64,000 nucleotides of DNA from Zeus faber (lineage: Eukaryota; Chordata; Actinopteri; Zeiformes; Zeidae): contig CAUIJY010000075.1 in the NCBI GenBank assembly GCA_960531495.1, positions 2,294,001-2,358,000 on the forward strand, written 5' to 3'. Position 1 is the stretch's first letter. Every line of letters begins with the position of its first letter. Of this stretch, positions 14,001-23,953 are shown in pieces. The position numbers were made by a program, and so were the translations under genes. The notes under the pieces are model-generated. The model did no database searches. It saw only the letters and a program-made list of their open reading frames with translations, and was not told the DNA's origin.

Positions 14001-16010
14001 TAGCAGCACATACTAGTTTATCATTGTATTTAAACTGTCTTTGCGAAAGACTTAAGAAGCACATAATTGTTCCTCATATTAATTAAAGTTATATGGTGTA
14101 CTGCAGCATTCTAAATCATGCACCTACAAAGAGGCAATGGTTCGGTGTTTCTCAAATTCAGCTAGACGGAAAATCGTCCAAATTTCTGAAAATGATCATA
14201 ACTCGAAAAATACATTTTATATGGGCCTAAAACTGGTTGACAAACAACACTTTAGCAGCACATACTAGTTCATCATTGTATTTAAACTGTCTGACACTGT
14301 CACATGGAGTAATGACTTAAGCGTTTAACCGATTCGCCTTTTCGACGTTTAAATCGACTGAAAATGCGTTTTTTCCCACATGTGTAGACTTTGATGAAAA
14401 TTATCAGAACTCGAAAAATACATTTTATATGGGCCTAAAACTGGTTGACAAACAAGACTTTAGCAGCACATACTAGTTTATCATTGTATTTAAACTGTCT
14501 TTGAGAAAGACTTAAGAAGCACATAATAGTTCCTCATATTCATTAAAGTTATATGGTGTACTGCAGCATTCTAAATCATGCGCCTACAAAGAGACAATGG
14601 TTCGGTGTTTCTCTAATTCAGCTAGACAGCAAACGGTCCAAAGTTCGGAAAATGATCATAACTCGAAAAATACATTTTATATGGGCCTAAAACTGGTTGG
14701 CAAACAACACATTAGCAGCACATACTAGTTTATCATTGTATTTACACTTTTTGACACTGTCACATAGAGTAATGACTGAAGCGTTCAACCGATTCGCCTT
14801 TTCGACGTTTAAATCGGCTGAAAATGCGTTTTTTCTCACGTGTAGACTTTGATGAAAATTATCAGAACTCGAAAAATACATTTTATTTGGGCCTAAAACT
14901 GGTTGACAAACAAGACTTTAGCAGCACATACTAGTTTATCATTGTATTTAAACTGTCTTTAGGAAAGACTTAAGAAGCACATAATTGTTCCTCATATTAA
15001 TTAAAGTTATATGGTGTACTGCAGCATTCAAAATCATGCACCTACAAAGAGACAATTGTTCGGTGTTTGTCTAATTCAGCTAGACAGCAAATCGTCCAAA
15101 GTTCTGAACATGATCATAACACGAAAAATACATTTTAAATGGGCCTAAAACTGTTTGAAAAACAACACTTTAGCAGCACATACTAGTTTATCATTGTATT
15201 TAAACTGTCTGACACTGTCACATAGTAATGGCTGAAGCGTTTAACCGTTCCGCCAAATCGACGTTTAAATCGGGTGAAAATGCGTTTTTTCCCACATGTG
15301 TAGACTTTGATGAAAATGATCATAACTCGAGAAATACATTTTATATGGGCCTAAAACTGGTTGACAAACAACACTTTAGCAGCACATACTAGTTTATCAT
15401 TGTATTTAAACCGTCTTTGAGAAAGACTTAAGCACATAATTGTTCCTCATATTAATTAAAATTATATGGTGTACTGCAGCATTCTGAATCATTCACCTAT
15501 AAAGAGACATTGGTTCGGTGTTTCTCTAATTCAGCAAGGCAGCAAACCGTCCAAAATTCTGAAAATACTCATAACTCGAAAAATACATTTTATATGAGCC
15601 TAAAACTCGTTGACAGACAACACTTTAGCAGCACATACTAGTTCATCATAGTATTTAAACTGTCTGACACTGTCGCACAGAGTAATGACTGTAGCGTTTA
15701 ACCCATCCGCCTTTTCGGCGTTTAAATCGGCTGAAAATGCGTTTTTTCCCACATGTGCAGACGTTGATAAAAATAATCATTACTCGAAAAATAAATGTTA
15801 GAAGGACCTACAACTGTTTGACAAACAACACTTTAGCAGCACATACTAGTTCATCATAGTATTTAAACTGCCTGACACTGTCACACAGAGTAATGACTGT
15901 AGCGTTTAACCGATCCGCCTTTTCGACGTTTAAATGGGCTGAAAATGCGTTTTTTTACTCGACAAATACATGTTTGACCTTTTGTCTGATCCTGCCACAC
16001 AGAGTAATTC
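5007..16010. repeat. Satellite array: 206-bp monomers mosaic with longer and shorter variants
   Basis: The basic unit is about 206 bp, for example successive units starting near 5005, 5211 and 8334, 8540. It contains 'ctggttgacaaacaa(g/c)ac', 'agtaatgactgaagcg', 'gaaaatgcgttttttccc' and 'cgaaaaatacattttat'. A second variant, about 250 bp, shares both ends but replaces the centre with 'ctttgagaaagacttaagaa', 'ggtgtactgcagcat' and 'gttcggtgtttctctaatt'. A third variant lacks the common start and has 'cataactccacaaataca' (for example about 9426, 11616, 13350, 13545). The order is irregular. Monomers decay toward the right end, from about 15,560. Each 206-bp unit carries a 64-codon open frame on the - strand, but 206 is not divisible by three and replacements look unconstrained, so I do not call it a gene. 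Confidence 0.95.
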
Positions 16011-17027
16011 GTGGAGATTTTATTTTTTATTTATTTATTTTCAACCCATCCTGTCAGCATGCTGGGCATACAACAAAGAGTATTTGCATGCCATTGCATC
16101 TAGGACAGAGTTAGTCCGCAAGTGTAGCTCAAGTTCTCCACCTGCAATGCAACACTTTATTAATTCTTAAATCATCAAGAACTGCTGCAATAATTCTGTC
16201 CAGTGGATGACCTGTAGGATGACAAGAGCACAGTTTTTGGTCAAAGAGAACCACCACCAACCCCCCTCTTTGGAAAAACTATTTATCATGTTTGGGTCTA
16301 TAAACAACTGATCACTACCCCAAGAGGGAGAGAATCATGGCCGGTGAGACAATTAAACATAGAACCTGAAAACATTTACACAAAAAAATTAACATTGGAC
16401 GACAACATGTAATGAAAAACAGTTGATTAGGTCCAGGAAAACTGGAATGACAAATGGTCACCTGGCCTCTTCCTGTCATAGTTATGGCAGTAAATGAGGG
16501 AGAAAAGGAGAGTAATGCAACCAGAAGGCTGCTGGGGTGCATTCAAAGAAGGTGTGGTGGTGTGTGCATGTGTGTGTGTGTGTGTGATAGGACCGCCTGT
16601 CTGTCCATCCCGGAAAACCCCAGTGCTAAATGTGTACTGTTGCCTATTGCAGTCAAAATTGCGGGGTTGGGGATGCAAGTCCTTCAGGCAAGTCGACCCT
16701 GAATCACTCACACCCCTCCTGCCCCGCAGACCCTGGTCTGGTGGAGTGTTGCTTGGAGTAGGATTCGTGTGCGAGTGTATGCATTCTAAGCCAATATGAG
16801 TCGGATTAACATTTCGTAACGGACGAGAAGCACGCTGGGGCAGGAGCGTGACAGGCAAGATGGCAGCTGCCCGCTGCATCCCCACCTATATAGCTTGCAC
16901 CCCACCCATCCCGCAAGCCCTAGGCCTATTGTGTGGTGTATTTGTGAATATAAGTTTTGGCACTGGGAGAGATAGGCGAATCGCGACCAGATCGATGCAG
17001 GGGCGCGGCGCCCAAACACACAACCAC

Positions 17028-17052
17028 GCCCCACACCAACACAGTGTGGGGC
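17028..17052. other. GC-rich hairpin
   Basis: GCCCCACAC at 17028-17036 pairs with GTGTGGGGC at 17044-17052 across a 7-base loop. A further C-G pair at 17027/17053 extends the stem to 10 bp. No function is evident. Confidence 0.7.
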
Positions 17053-17062
17053 GCACATACAA

Positions 17063-17112
17063 GCTTTTAACCTAACCGCCTTTTCAGCATTTTAAATCGT
17101 CTGACAATACGT
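17063..17112 (+). repeat. Isolated satellite fragment
   Basis: The stretch reading about 'ttttaacctaaccgccttttcagc' to 'aaatcgtctgacaatacgtta' is a diverged copy of the satellite segment that in monomers reads 'gtttaaccgatccgcctttt' and 'ctgaaaatgcgtt'. It lies about 1 kb beyond the end of the array, in the same orientation. Confidence 0.7.
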
Positions 17113-17143
17113 TATCTTCTATCTTCTCTCTTCTATCCTCCTT

Positions 17144-17163
17144 TCCCTCATGAAAATGAGGGA
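17144..17163. other. Hairpin with GAAA loop
   Basis: TCCCTCAT at 17144-17151 and ATGAGGGA at 17156-17163 form an 8-bp perfect stem around the loop GAAA. A second perfect hairpin (AATTGGTT / AACCAATT, loop AA) lies at about 17,272-17,289. They follow a polypyrimidine run at 17,114-17,147. No T run follows that would suggest a terminator. Confidence 0.55.
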
Positions 17164-18405
17164 GTGGATGAAGGTAGAGTGTACAGCTCGATCCGGCGTA
17201 GTAAGTTGAGTAAGTAAAGGACGTTTATGAAAATGAAAGATGAAGTTGGTTAAAACCCATCCCCCCATCCCCAATTGGTTAAAACCAATTAGGATTTTTA
17301 TTGGAAGAAAACAAAGAAAATAAAAGGAGTTTATTCCAAAAAATGGGTGGAGCTATGCCCCATAAATTCAGATGTGCCGAGGAGCTAACTTCATTCTGAA
17401 CCTACAGAAGACCCTGACACAAAGTAGGAACACAAGACACCTCTAAATACTTACCTATTAAACGTAACCTTTTATTTTTTTTTTTATAATTTACCATACC
17501 AACCTTGACATGGCATAATTGCATGAAGCATTAGTAAATTGGTCATTCAAAATTAATGTTTAGCAAAACTCTTAACATAAATCATTCTAAATTAATGCTT
17601 AGCAAAACTCTTTGCCTACCCACAATCGAGCATAACCCAAATTGAACTCCAATTGGCTATGGGACACACTCCGAGGCTTGATCAACCACGGGAGGGCCTT
17701 CCTCAGGCGAGGGTGTCTAGTGATAATGGTCAAACACCTCATGGTCCTGGGGTCCACTACTGATGATGTGTCCCAAAAATTCAGACCCAATCCTGATACA
17801 GAAATACAGTTTCAAAACTGATTTAAAAGCCACATTAAAAAAATCAGTTCCAATACAAACACAGAAATACAGTTAAAAACCAACTTAAAAGCCATACTAA
17901 AAAATTTAGATGCAACCAAAACACGGTTGTTCTGCCTCCCGGTGCGCCCCCCGCGCAGTCAGTATTGCAACATCATAGCATTTGGATGATAGTATAATAA
18001 TATAATAGTAAAATCAGAACAGGCATAAACAGATCAAGGCACACTCAGCCAATCTGATCATGTCCCAGACCCGGATTAACATCTCTTCCATCAGCCTCTT
18101 CACTGCCCTTGAGAAAGCACAATTTGTGAGATAATACATGTTATTGTTGTATGTATACAATGTGGGAGCTATGACAACGTATTAACACGTTATCTACATC
18201 TGCATAGAGATTGATCGTTTATCTGCATATTTCTCTACTGTTCCACAGTTTTACACCGCTTTCATTAACGATACCAAAAGTGCGCTCCTGTCTCTGGGTA
18301 CTTATTGCAAGAGTGTTTAGCTCGCTGTATAGCCAAGTACAGCTACATGTGGTGAGGGCTTAAGAGTAAAAAGATTGGCCTCACCTCAAGGCATTGCTGA
18401 GAGCA

Positions 18406-18704
18406 ATGATGTCAGAACACCCAGGGCCCACGGAACCCTCAGACCCCTCGGAAGGCTGAGGCTCCACAGAACTCGTGGGCCCAAACAGACAGCCAGGCTT
18501 GGAGGAACGGGCAAAAGGCCTGGACCGCAGTGGCAGTACAACTTTGAGTGCGCAAAGCGGGCTTGGCAACGCATCCAGCAGGTCCTTCAAGTCGGCCAAC
18601 AAGGCCATTAAGTCGGGCCAATAAGACCCTTAAATTAGCCAGCAGGTCTATCAAGTCCAGAAGGTGAAACGTCAGTGCAATCACAGTGGCATGCGCTAGA
18701 GCCG
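18406..18704 (+). pseudogene. Decayed coding tract of unknown origin (right arm)
   Basis: The frame starts MMSEHPGPTEPSDPSEG and stops at 18457-18459. In the same frame it resumes with GSTELVGPNRQPGLEERAKG and a Ser/Lys-rich run (SSRSFKSANKAIKSGQ), is cut by two more stops, and ends near SQQVYQVQKVKRQCNHSGMR. The persistence of a biased composition across stops suggests an old coding sequence, perhaps a retroelement gag-like or disordered protein. I recognise no domain. The same stretch contains about four tandem 20-22-bp imperfect units (18,563-18,647). Confidence 0.35.
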
Positions 18705-19113
18705 CAGTTGCACGTATGTAGGCTGTGAGAGAAAAATGCACATGATCAACTATTTGAATGAGGTTTTACATGTTTTATACAGGACAATAGCCTTTTGTAT
18801 GTTACTTAGTTATAAAACTCGTTGTCTATGGGTTTTTATGAGTCACTCAGAGTTAATATAAAGAGACAAAAAAATTGTCTGTGTGTGTCTGTGTGTAAAA
18901 ACTGTCTAAAACATTTCAGTTGTAGTATTGGAAAAACCAGACCACATTCCATCCTTCACTTAACCTTGTGTGGAGATAAGGATAAGGACAAGAGGGACTT
19001 AAAAGAGCGTTGTGTGTTTGTTTTATGGTACAGTAGGATTGTGTCTGTGACCGAAGTTTGACTGTTAAATCACTGTTTGGGGGAACACCCAGGGATATGA
19101 CTGAGGATTAGAG

Positions 19114-19340
19114 TTGTAAATGACACCTGACACACAACCTCTCTTTGGTATAAAGCCCTCTTCGTCAGTAATAGGGGTAGACTGATCAGAACACTGCTTT
19201 GAAGCATGACGGTATCTTTCTCTTTATTTTGCAGAATAAATATCTTTAATACTCTCAGTTTTGTTTTCCTGTAGCGGGCAGATTAACCTCACCGACCACC
19301 TAGGATAATTTATCCAACAATCTGGCGACGATGATGAGAC
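19114..19340 (+). promoter_or_regulatory. LTR-like promoter, poly(A) and PBS-like block (right arm)
   Basis: In order: TATAAA at 19149-19154, AATAAA at 19235-19240, then ...TTTATCCAACA ending at 19319, spacer ATC, and TGGCGACGATGATGAGAC starting at 19323. A CA end, a few bases and then TGG is the normal junction of an LTR with a tRNA primer-binding site. A short frame downstream (starting MSRLCAQRQSETGR near 19350) stops before the hAT insertion. The LTR start is not clear; TG at 19072 or 18797 are candidates. No partner LTR is visible. Confidence 0.4.
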
Positions 19341-19529
19341 TCTCTTCATGTCCAGGTTGTGTGCCCAGCGGCAGTCAGAGACCGGCCGTAAGATATCCAA
19401 CAAGGAGTCGTCTGGACAGGTCCAGCAAAGGCAACACAAGATTCCCGAAAAGTGAAGGTGACGACTCACTGAGATATTGTTCCGATCAGGGAAGATCTGA
19501 GTAAGCTTAAAGATTGAATCAATCTAGAG

Positions 19530-20404
19530 CAGGGGTCGGGAACCTATGGCTCGCGAGCCAATTACGGCTCTTTTGATGACGGTATATGGCTCGCATACAA
19601 TTTTGAGCTAAAATTTTTCATCACAATTAACAAGTAATAAATTATTATTCTGTGTCATTTTAAAGTAAAACAGGTAAGAGAAATTACAACTTGAAAATAA
19701 AATTCAAAATATAAATGTGGCGGACAAAGTAGTCAAGCACCGGCTGCGGACAACATAAAGACTCCGGGGCGCCATTTACTCGGCGCCCTGCCCCTACCGG
19801 GTCTCTGCTCAGGCGCAACTTGTGGAAGTCTCTGCCCACAGGTAAGGGCTTAGGGAAGGAGATGGCTGTGGTGCGCCGACATGGCGAAAGTTTTACTGTT
19901 CATTTCAACTTGCGGCACGCAGGCCACAATTATATGTATCACTGAGGATCATTATAATAATTGTGGATAATAATGATCCTCTTGGGAGCAGGAGGAATGG
20001 CGTTCCACTGCTGGACTGCTTACGAGCCCATGCGCCGATCCCCTCTGTAAGACAGACAAACATTAAGAAAACTCCCTGCCTCGAGTCGGACCAATCAGCT
20101 GAACAAAAGTGGACAGAAGTCGAAAAAACTTCAATATGTATGTGACAAATAATCTCTTGAACTTGAACTTGAACTTGAAACTGAAGACCAGCTGATTCTT
20201 AAAACTTGGAACGAGCGTCCCGTCACACAGCACACAATGCAGCGTGTGAGTAATGCCGTATTGACCATGTTTGGCTTTACAAATGCATGTGAGCAGTCTT
20301 TCTCGCATCTGAGAAACATTAAGACCATCCTACGCTTAAGTTTAACTGATGGAAGCCTCAACGCCTGCATTAAGCTTAACCTCACAACGTATGATCCAGA
20401 CTAG
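19530..20404 (+). mobile_element. hAT DNA transposon remnant (right arm)
   Basis: It begins with CAGGGGTCGGGAACCTATGG at 19530 followed by 'ctcgcgagccaattacggct', a typical hAT terminal layout of vertebrate genomes. It ends for practical purposes with a transposase C-terminal fragment whose stop is at 20402-20404. The opposite terminal repeat is not visible in the next several hundred bases. A hairpin (19946-19979) and a (CTTGAA)n hexamer of about four units (about 20,155-20,180) lie between. Most of the transposase gene is missing, so the copy cannot be autonomous. Confidence 0.7.
20210..20404 (+). pseudogene. hAT transposase C-terminal (dimerisation) fragment, right arm
   Basis: The frame reads from NERPVTQH... 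to ...TTYDPD and a TAG stop, and it remains open upstream through EDQLILKTW and the (CTTGAA)n hexamer. FGFTNACEQSFSHLRNIK followed by LSLTDGSLNACIKL is characteristic of the hAT C-terminal dimerisation domain, which normally sits at the very end of the transposase, as here. The catalytic RNase-H-like region and the BED zinc finger expected upstream are absent. It is a dead fragment, duplicated exactly in the other palindrome arm. Confidence 0.8.
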
Positions 20405-21284
20405 AAGGCCATCAGCAAAACGAAGGAGCACCAGAAGTTGCATTAATGGTAAAAAGTATTTCATTTATTATTGGTTAGCTACAGTATAAGAACAATATTA
20501 TGAAGAAGAATAAAGAGAAATGTATTATATAGAGGGCTTTTTTAAGTACTCAAAGATGTGTTGTACATTAAAAATGTATGCCTTACTTATGAAGTAGCCA
20601 ATTTTGCATTGATCAAGAGAATCGTGGTTTTTGTCTGTTTATTTGCTTTATGTTATCCAATAATAAAATCGACATTATTAAATACATGATTATTATAGAT
20701 TATTCTTGACCCATCCTAGCAAAAGCGTTGAATGAATGAATCCTTGGGTGATTGAAATGGTGTTTGAGGCGTGTGACCGCCTGGCCGATGGATCACTCTG
20801 GAGCACGTATGGATGAGATGAGTTCGGAGACATTTTATCAGTGTCTCGGGGTATGTTTAGCTACATGGCTGATGAAAATCGCGATTAAAAACAAGCAAAT
20901 GTATAAATGTGAGATACAGTAAGCATAGTATGTGTGTTGTACACAACATGTCAAACTAGTTTCCCACAGGAGTCCTTGGTTTAAAAGTAGCGTTATAATC
21001 TAAATATCTGGTAGGATTTCTGGAAAGGATACTGTAAGGCTTTAAATTTATTTGAAAAAAATATAACAAGGCGAGAGAGCTGTAAAGTTAGTTGACAGGC
21101 TGAAATGATTATGGAAGTTGATGTGAAAGACAATGAAAGTGGGAAAGTTAGCAAATGATGCATTTGGGATTCTTTGTTAAGGATGGAAGTTGGAGCAAAG
21201 AGAGTTGTAAAAGTCATTTTAGTAAAATATTGGTTCAGCAGAGGAAGCTAGCTAACTTATGAGTTAACCCGGACTAACTTCCGG
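20405..21284. other. AT-rich stretch without recognisable gene (right arm)
   Basis: I see no gene, tRNA or known repeat here. The sequence is AT-rich with short poly-A/T runs. Its mirror is 1,530-2,409. The 74-codon frame on the - strand (20,993-21,217) is low in complexity and unsupported. Confidence 0.5.
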
Positions 21285-21580
21285 GTGCGCCGTAGTATGG
21301 ACACACCGGCTCTGCATTCAACTCTTAGTTTTGTGTTTATTACTATTTGTATTGTTCTTATTTTTGCATGCAGTGCACTGTCGCTATTACAATATGAACG
21401 ACAAGCACTCCTGGACGTCTGTTCGACACCTCATACGGACTTTTTCGCAACTTACCGGAGTACGTACTAAGATCTCTTTGTCCTGCCGCCACTGTGTTTA
21501 CCAATACGCCGACGGAGGAGAAAGACAAGAGGAAAACCTGCCGGAATTCTATGCAGATCTCGGAGGAGATACTAAAAAAG
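21285..21580 (+). pseudogene. Fragment of a non-LTR retrotransposon leader ORF (right arm)
   Basis: The frame begins MRRSMDTPALHSTLSFVF, continues through a hydrophobic stretch to ALSLLQYERQALLDV and stops at about 21470. In another frame, about 21,476-21,567, a basic run (LPPLCLPIRRRRKTRGKPAG) appears. From memory, teleost LINE ORFs often open with a hydrophobic leader, a YERQALL-like motif and then an R-rich segment before the endonuclease. The endonuclease itself is absent here. A frameshift separates the two parts. The family assignment is an inference. Confidence 0.45.
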
Positions 21581-21589
21581 TGAATAGGT

Positions 21590-22258
21590 TTGATCTTGAG
21601 TGTGTAAAGTTTTGTGATTTTTCGAGTTTCTTAAGGCCCCAAAAGTCAGGTTAACACTTCAATTCAACACAGTGCCATGCCCACATTGTGTGACGAAAAC
21701 CCAATGTTTTAATAAATTTAATCCCCAAAGTGTCTTGTAGACACTCGCGAACTTTGAAGTCGATCTGATGAATCCCCTAGGAGTTTGCGCACATTAAATC
21801 CAATATGGCCACCTTCCTGTTGGTTGGGTGTCGGTCATGGCGGCAATATAATTTTTTTTGAGTCTAGTGATGTTACATTAATATACCCAATTTCATGTTA
21901 AAAAGTGAATAGGTTTGATGTTTTGAAATTTTCAACAGGGCGTGTCCGGTCATTTTGCCATGCCCAAGCACGGAACCCATAGAATATCAATTGCCACACT
22001 GGGACTGACGAGTGCACAAAGTTTCGTGAATTTCCAAGTATCTTTTGGAACATGAAATTTAACGTGTTGCCACGCCCACACCGTGTGCCAAAAAATATAT
22101 ATATTTTGATAATGTTAAGCTGTGAAGGTGTCTTGTAGACACTCGTCAAGTTTGAAGCCGATCCGATAAATCGCCAAGGAGGAGTTTCGCTAAAGTACAA
22201 AACATAAATATGACTAAAAAGTCAGGAAAATTAAAAATGGCCGACTTCCTGTTGGGTT
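21590..22258 (+). repeat. Family-X interspersed repeat, right-arm copy
   Basis: Same family as 556-1,224 and 31,240-32,395. It carries two subunits, each ending in a 'gtgtcttgtagacactcg' and 'aagt(t)tgaag' segment. The more distal subunit ends in 'ggccgacttcctgttgggtt' (about 22,239-22,258). It sits between the LINE fragment and the retroviral LTR-like region. Confidence 0.75.
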
Positions 22259-22495
22259 TTGTGAGAAAAAAAAAATATATATATATATACATATACTATA
22301 ACTATTACGTACTACATATAACTATACTACTATAACTATAACATTACAGATTGAACTAATCCTCGATAGCAAAACTATATGTGTGTATACTACAGTATAC
22401 ATTACATAAATTTATTCATGTACATTACTATCATTCATATAGTGGGTAATTATGAAATACAGTTTTATTGATCAGTCAGAGCCAAAATTAAAACA
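22259..22495. other. AT-rich spacer with TA microsatellite
   Basis: It contains a poly-A/TA tract (22,266-22,289) and several TATAACTA-like short repeats. On the - strand AATAAA occurs near 22,465. The only length difference I found between the palindrome arms lies in this TA/A tract. No gene is seen. Confidence 0.6.
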
Positions 22496-22854
22496 TGTCT
22501 AAAGACACTGGGTGTAACTACGCAACCAGTTAGAAACCGGCACTGAAACGGTTAATCTGGCGCACACACAGCGGGGAGTCTGAAACTAGATACTCGGGAG
22601 ATGGGAAATAACAAAGGCGGGACCGCCTCGCAAAGGGGGGTCTGTCGTTTGTAACAAAGTGACGAGGAAACAAAGTTTCTGCAGACTCCTGGGTGAAATG
22701 TATGCTAGATGAGACACGCAGCTTAGGACTAACCACGTCGACGTAAAACGTTTTTTATTTTTTGGTAGATTCTCAAACCGTCCTATAAACTCTCCGTAGC
22801 TCAAAGTTCCAGTTTCATCCCATCATTCCGGATTTGGAAATTTTGAACACGACA
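22496..22854 (+). mobile_element. 5' LTR candidate of endogenous retrovirus
   Basis: The right end is well placed: CA at 22853-22854, spacer AAT, then the primer-binding site at 22858. A TATAAA motif at 22784-22789 would give a start of transcription near 22,815. The left end is a guess; TGTCTAAAG at 22496 is a reasonable TG start and would give 359 bp. No AATAAA is visible between the TATA and the PBS, so the polyadenylation signal is missing or unusual. No matching 3' LTR was found to fix the borders. Confidence 0.45.
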
Positions 22855-22857
22855 AAT

Positions 22858-22875
22858 TGGTGACCCCGACGTGAT
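22858..22875 (+). other. Retroviral primer-binding site complementary to tRNA-Trp
   Basis: TGGTGACCCCGACGTGAT is the complement of the 3' end of vertebrate tRNA-Trp (including its CCA). This is the same primer used by avian sarcoma-leukosis viruses, from established knowledge. It follows the LTR end by three bases, as expected. Confidence 0.88.
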
Positions 22876-23953
22876 CCCATTACAAGACTGCAGAGGAGTT
22901 CCGAAAGCCTGAACGGTTGCGATACTTCCATGGGTACCCGCTAAAAGGTGAGCAGAGCCATTTCATGAAGTCTGCATAGATTAGATAGGAATATTTTAGG
23001 TGGAAGTGTTGTACTGTTTAAGGCTGGACGAACAACTTTGTGGTTTTGGGGATGTATTGTTGAATGATGCATGAATAATAATTGTTAAATATTGTGGAGA
23101 GGAGAAATTGGATTGTTTGATGAGAACGGTAGTAAGGTAAGTTAAGGGAACGGGTTAGGAAACCCCCCTTCGAAGCGGCTGTGTGTTTAAATTGCGTAGT
23201 AATTCCACGTAACGTTTGGGCCCGTGTGTAGAGAATACATCCAGTATGCCTAAACTGAGCGACGTTTTGGTGATGAACAATGTTTAACTCGTGAAGTAAT
23301 TCCGAATCCCGTTTAGGCCCGGTTGTTGAAAAGACCTCCGAAATGCCTAAACTAAGTGATGTCTGGCGATGAAAAATGTTAAACTCAGCCTTCAGAAGGG
23401 TAGTCGATAGTCGGTAATTTCATTTAAGGGTGAAAGGCCCGGAATCATTTTTAAAGTAAAAAGGAAGCCAAGCATTTAGGGGTTAAAGGCCCGGTTCTTA
23501 GAGAAACCAAATATTAAAGGGTTAAAGGCCCAATTCACGTGACTTAGCGTAAAATTGTATTGCCGGCTGTGTGAGTGAGAGTGTGCGCAACGAGGTACCT
23601 TGTGTGTGTGGAAAGAGAGGTACCATGCGTGTGTGTGAATGTGAGAGAGACCGCGGGCGTGTGTGTGTTTGAGACAGTCTTTGTGTTTAAGAGAGTGTGT
23701 GTTTGATAGAGTCTGTGCATGTGTGATAGAGGTTTTGTGTGTGTATGTGTATGAACAACCTCCTCAAATTGCCCTAGATAAAAGGGCAATATATAAAACA
23801 AAAATACAAATAAAAAAAAAAAGTTGACCTGTAATAACCTAAAAGACCACTAGTGGCGTAGCTGCACCAGAAACACATTGAGATCCGAACATTTGAGGTT
23901 TCCCCCTCCCACTTCTTCCCATGTCTTTTGTTCTCCTGCCATTCAAAAACATA
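22876..23953 (+). other. Retroviral leader with internal tandem repeat
   Basis: About 1.08 kb from primer-binding site to the gag start. A consensus-like splice donor (AAAG|GTGAGC, GT at 22948-22949) lies early in it and could have served env splicing. Two diverged copies of a roughly 100-bp unit occur at about 23,195-23,290 and 23,295-23,392; both include 'agtaattcc', 'aggcccg/gggcccg' and 'atgcctaaact'. Further 'aaaggccc' repeats occur at 23,430-23,530. A GT-rich tract covers 23,570-23,750. Packaging signals would be expected here, but none can be identified from sequence alone. Confidence 0.6.

Larger units (their letters stand above)
16011..17807. other. Unique loop sequence between satellite and right palindrome arm
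   Basis: About 1.8 kb without a gene that I recognise. It holds a short GT tract near 16,568-16,586, a GC-rich patch near 16,990-17,055, three small hairpins and one isolated satellite fragment (17,063-17,112). The 152- and 101-codon frames over 16,427-16,885 run through the GT tract and overlap each other on opposite strands, so I treat them as chance. An AT-rich stretch lies at 17,440-17,620. Confidence 0.6.
17808..22812. repeat. Right arm of giant inverted repeat (palindrome)
   Basis: Mirror of 1-5,006. Substitutions noticed against the left arm fall at 19109, 18767, 18726, 18661 and 18136, all within the inner third. The match stops inward at 17,808. Outward it can only be followed to 22,812 because the window begins at the paired base. 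The arm therefore runs into the retroviral LTR-like region, between its TATA-like motif and the primer-binding site. Confidence 0.97.

Noticed and set aside
5005..14881. Repeated 64-79-codon frames as a gene family
   Set aside because: They follow the monomer; the unit is not a multiple of three and both strands are open, so repetition explains them.
5007..16010. CRISPR-like array
   Set aside because: Units are about 206 bp without short repeats and unique spacers, and the genome is eukaryotic.
16427..16885. 152-codon frame on the - strand
   Set aside because: It spans a GT microsatellite coded as HTHTH and overlaps frames on the other strand; no domain is seen.
20155..20180. (CTTGAA)n as a LINE 3' tail
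   Set aside because: It is in frame with the hAT transposase fragment and no LINE body precedes it; a simple internal repeat is enough.
23544..23801. 85-codon frame on the - strand rich in THTHT
   Set aside because: It translates the GT-rich tract of the retroviral leader.
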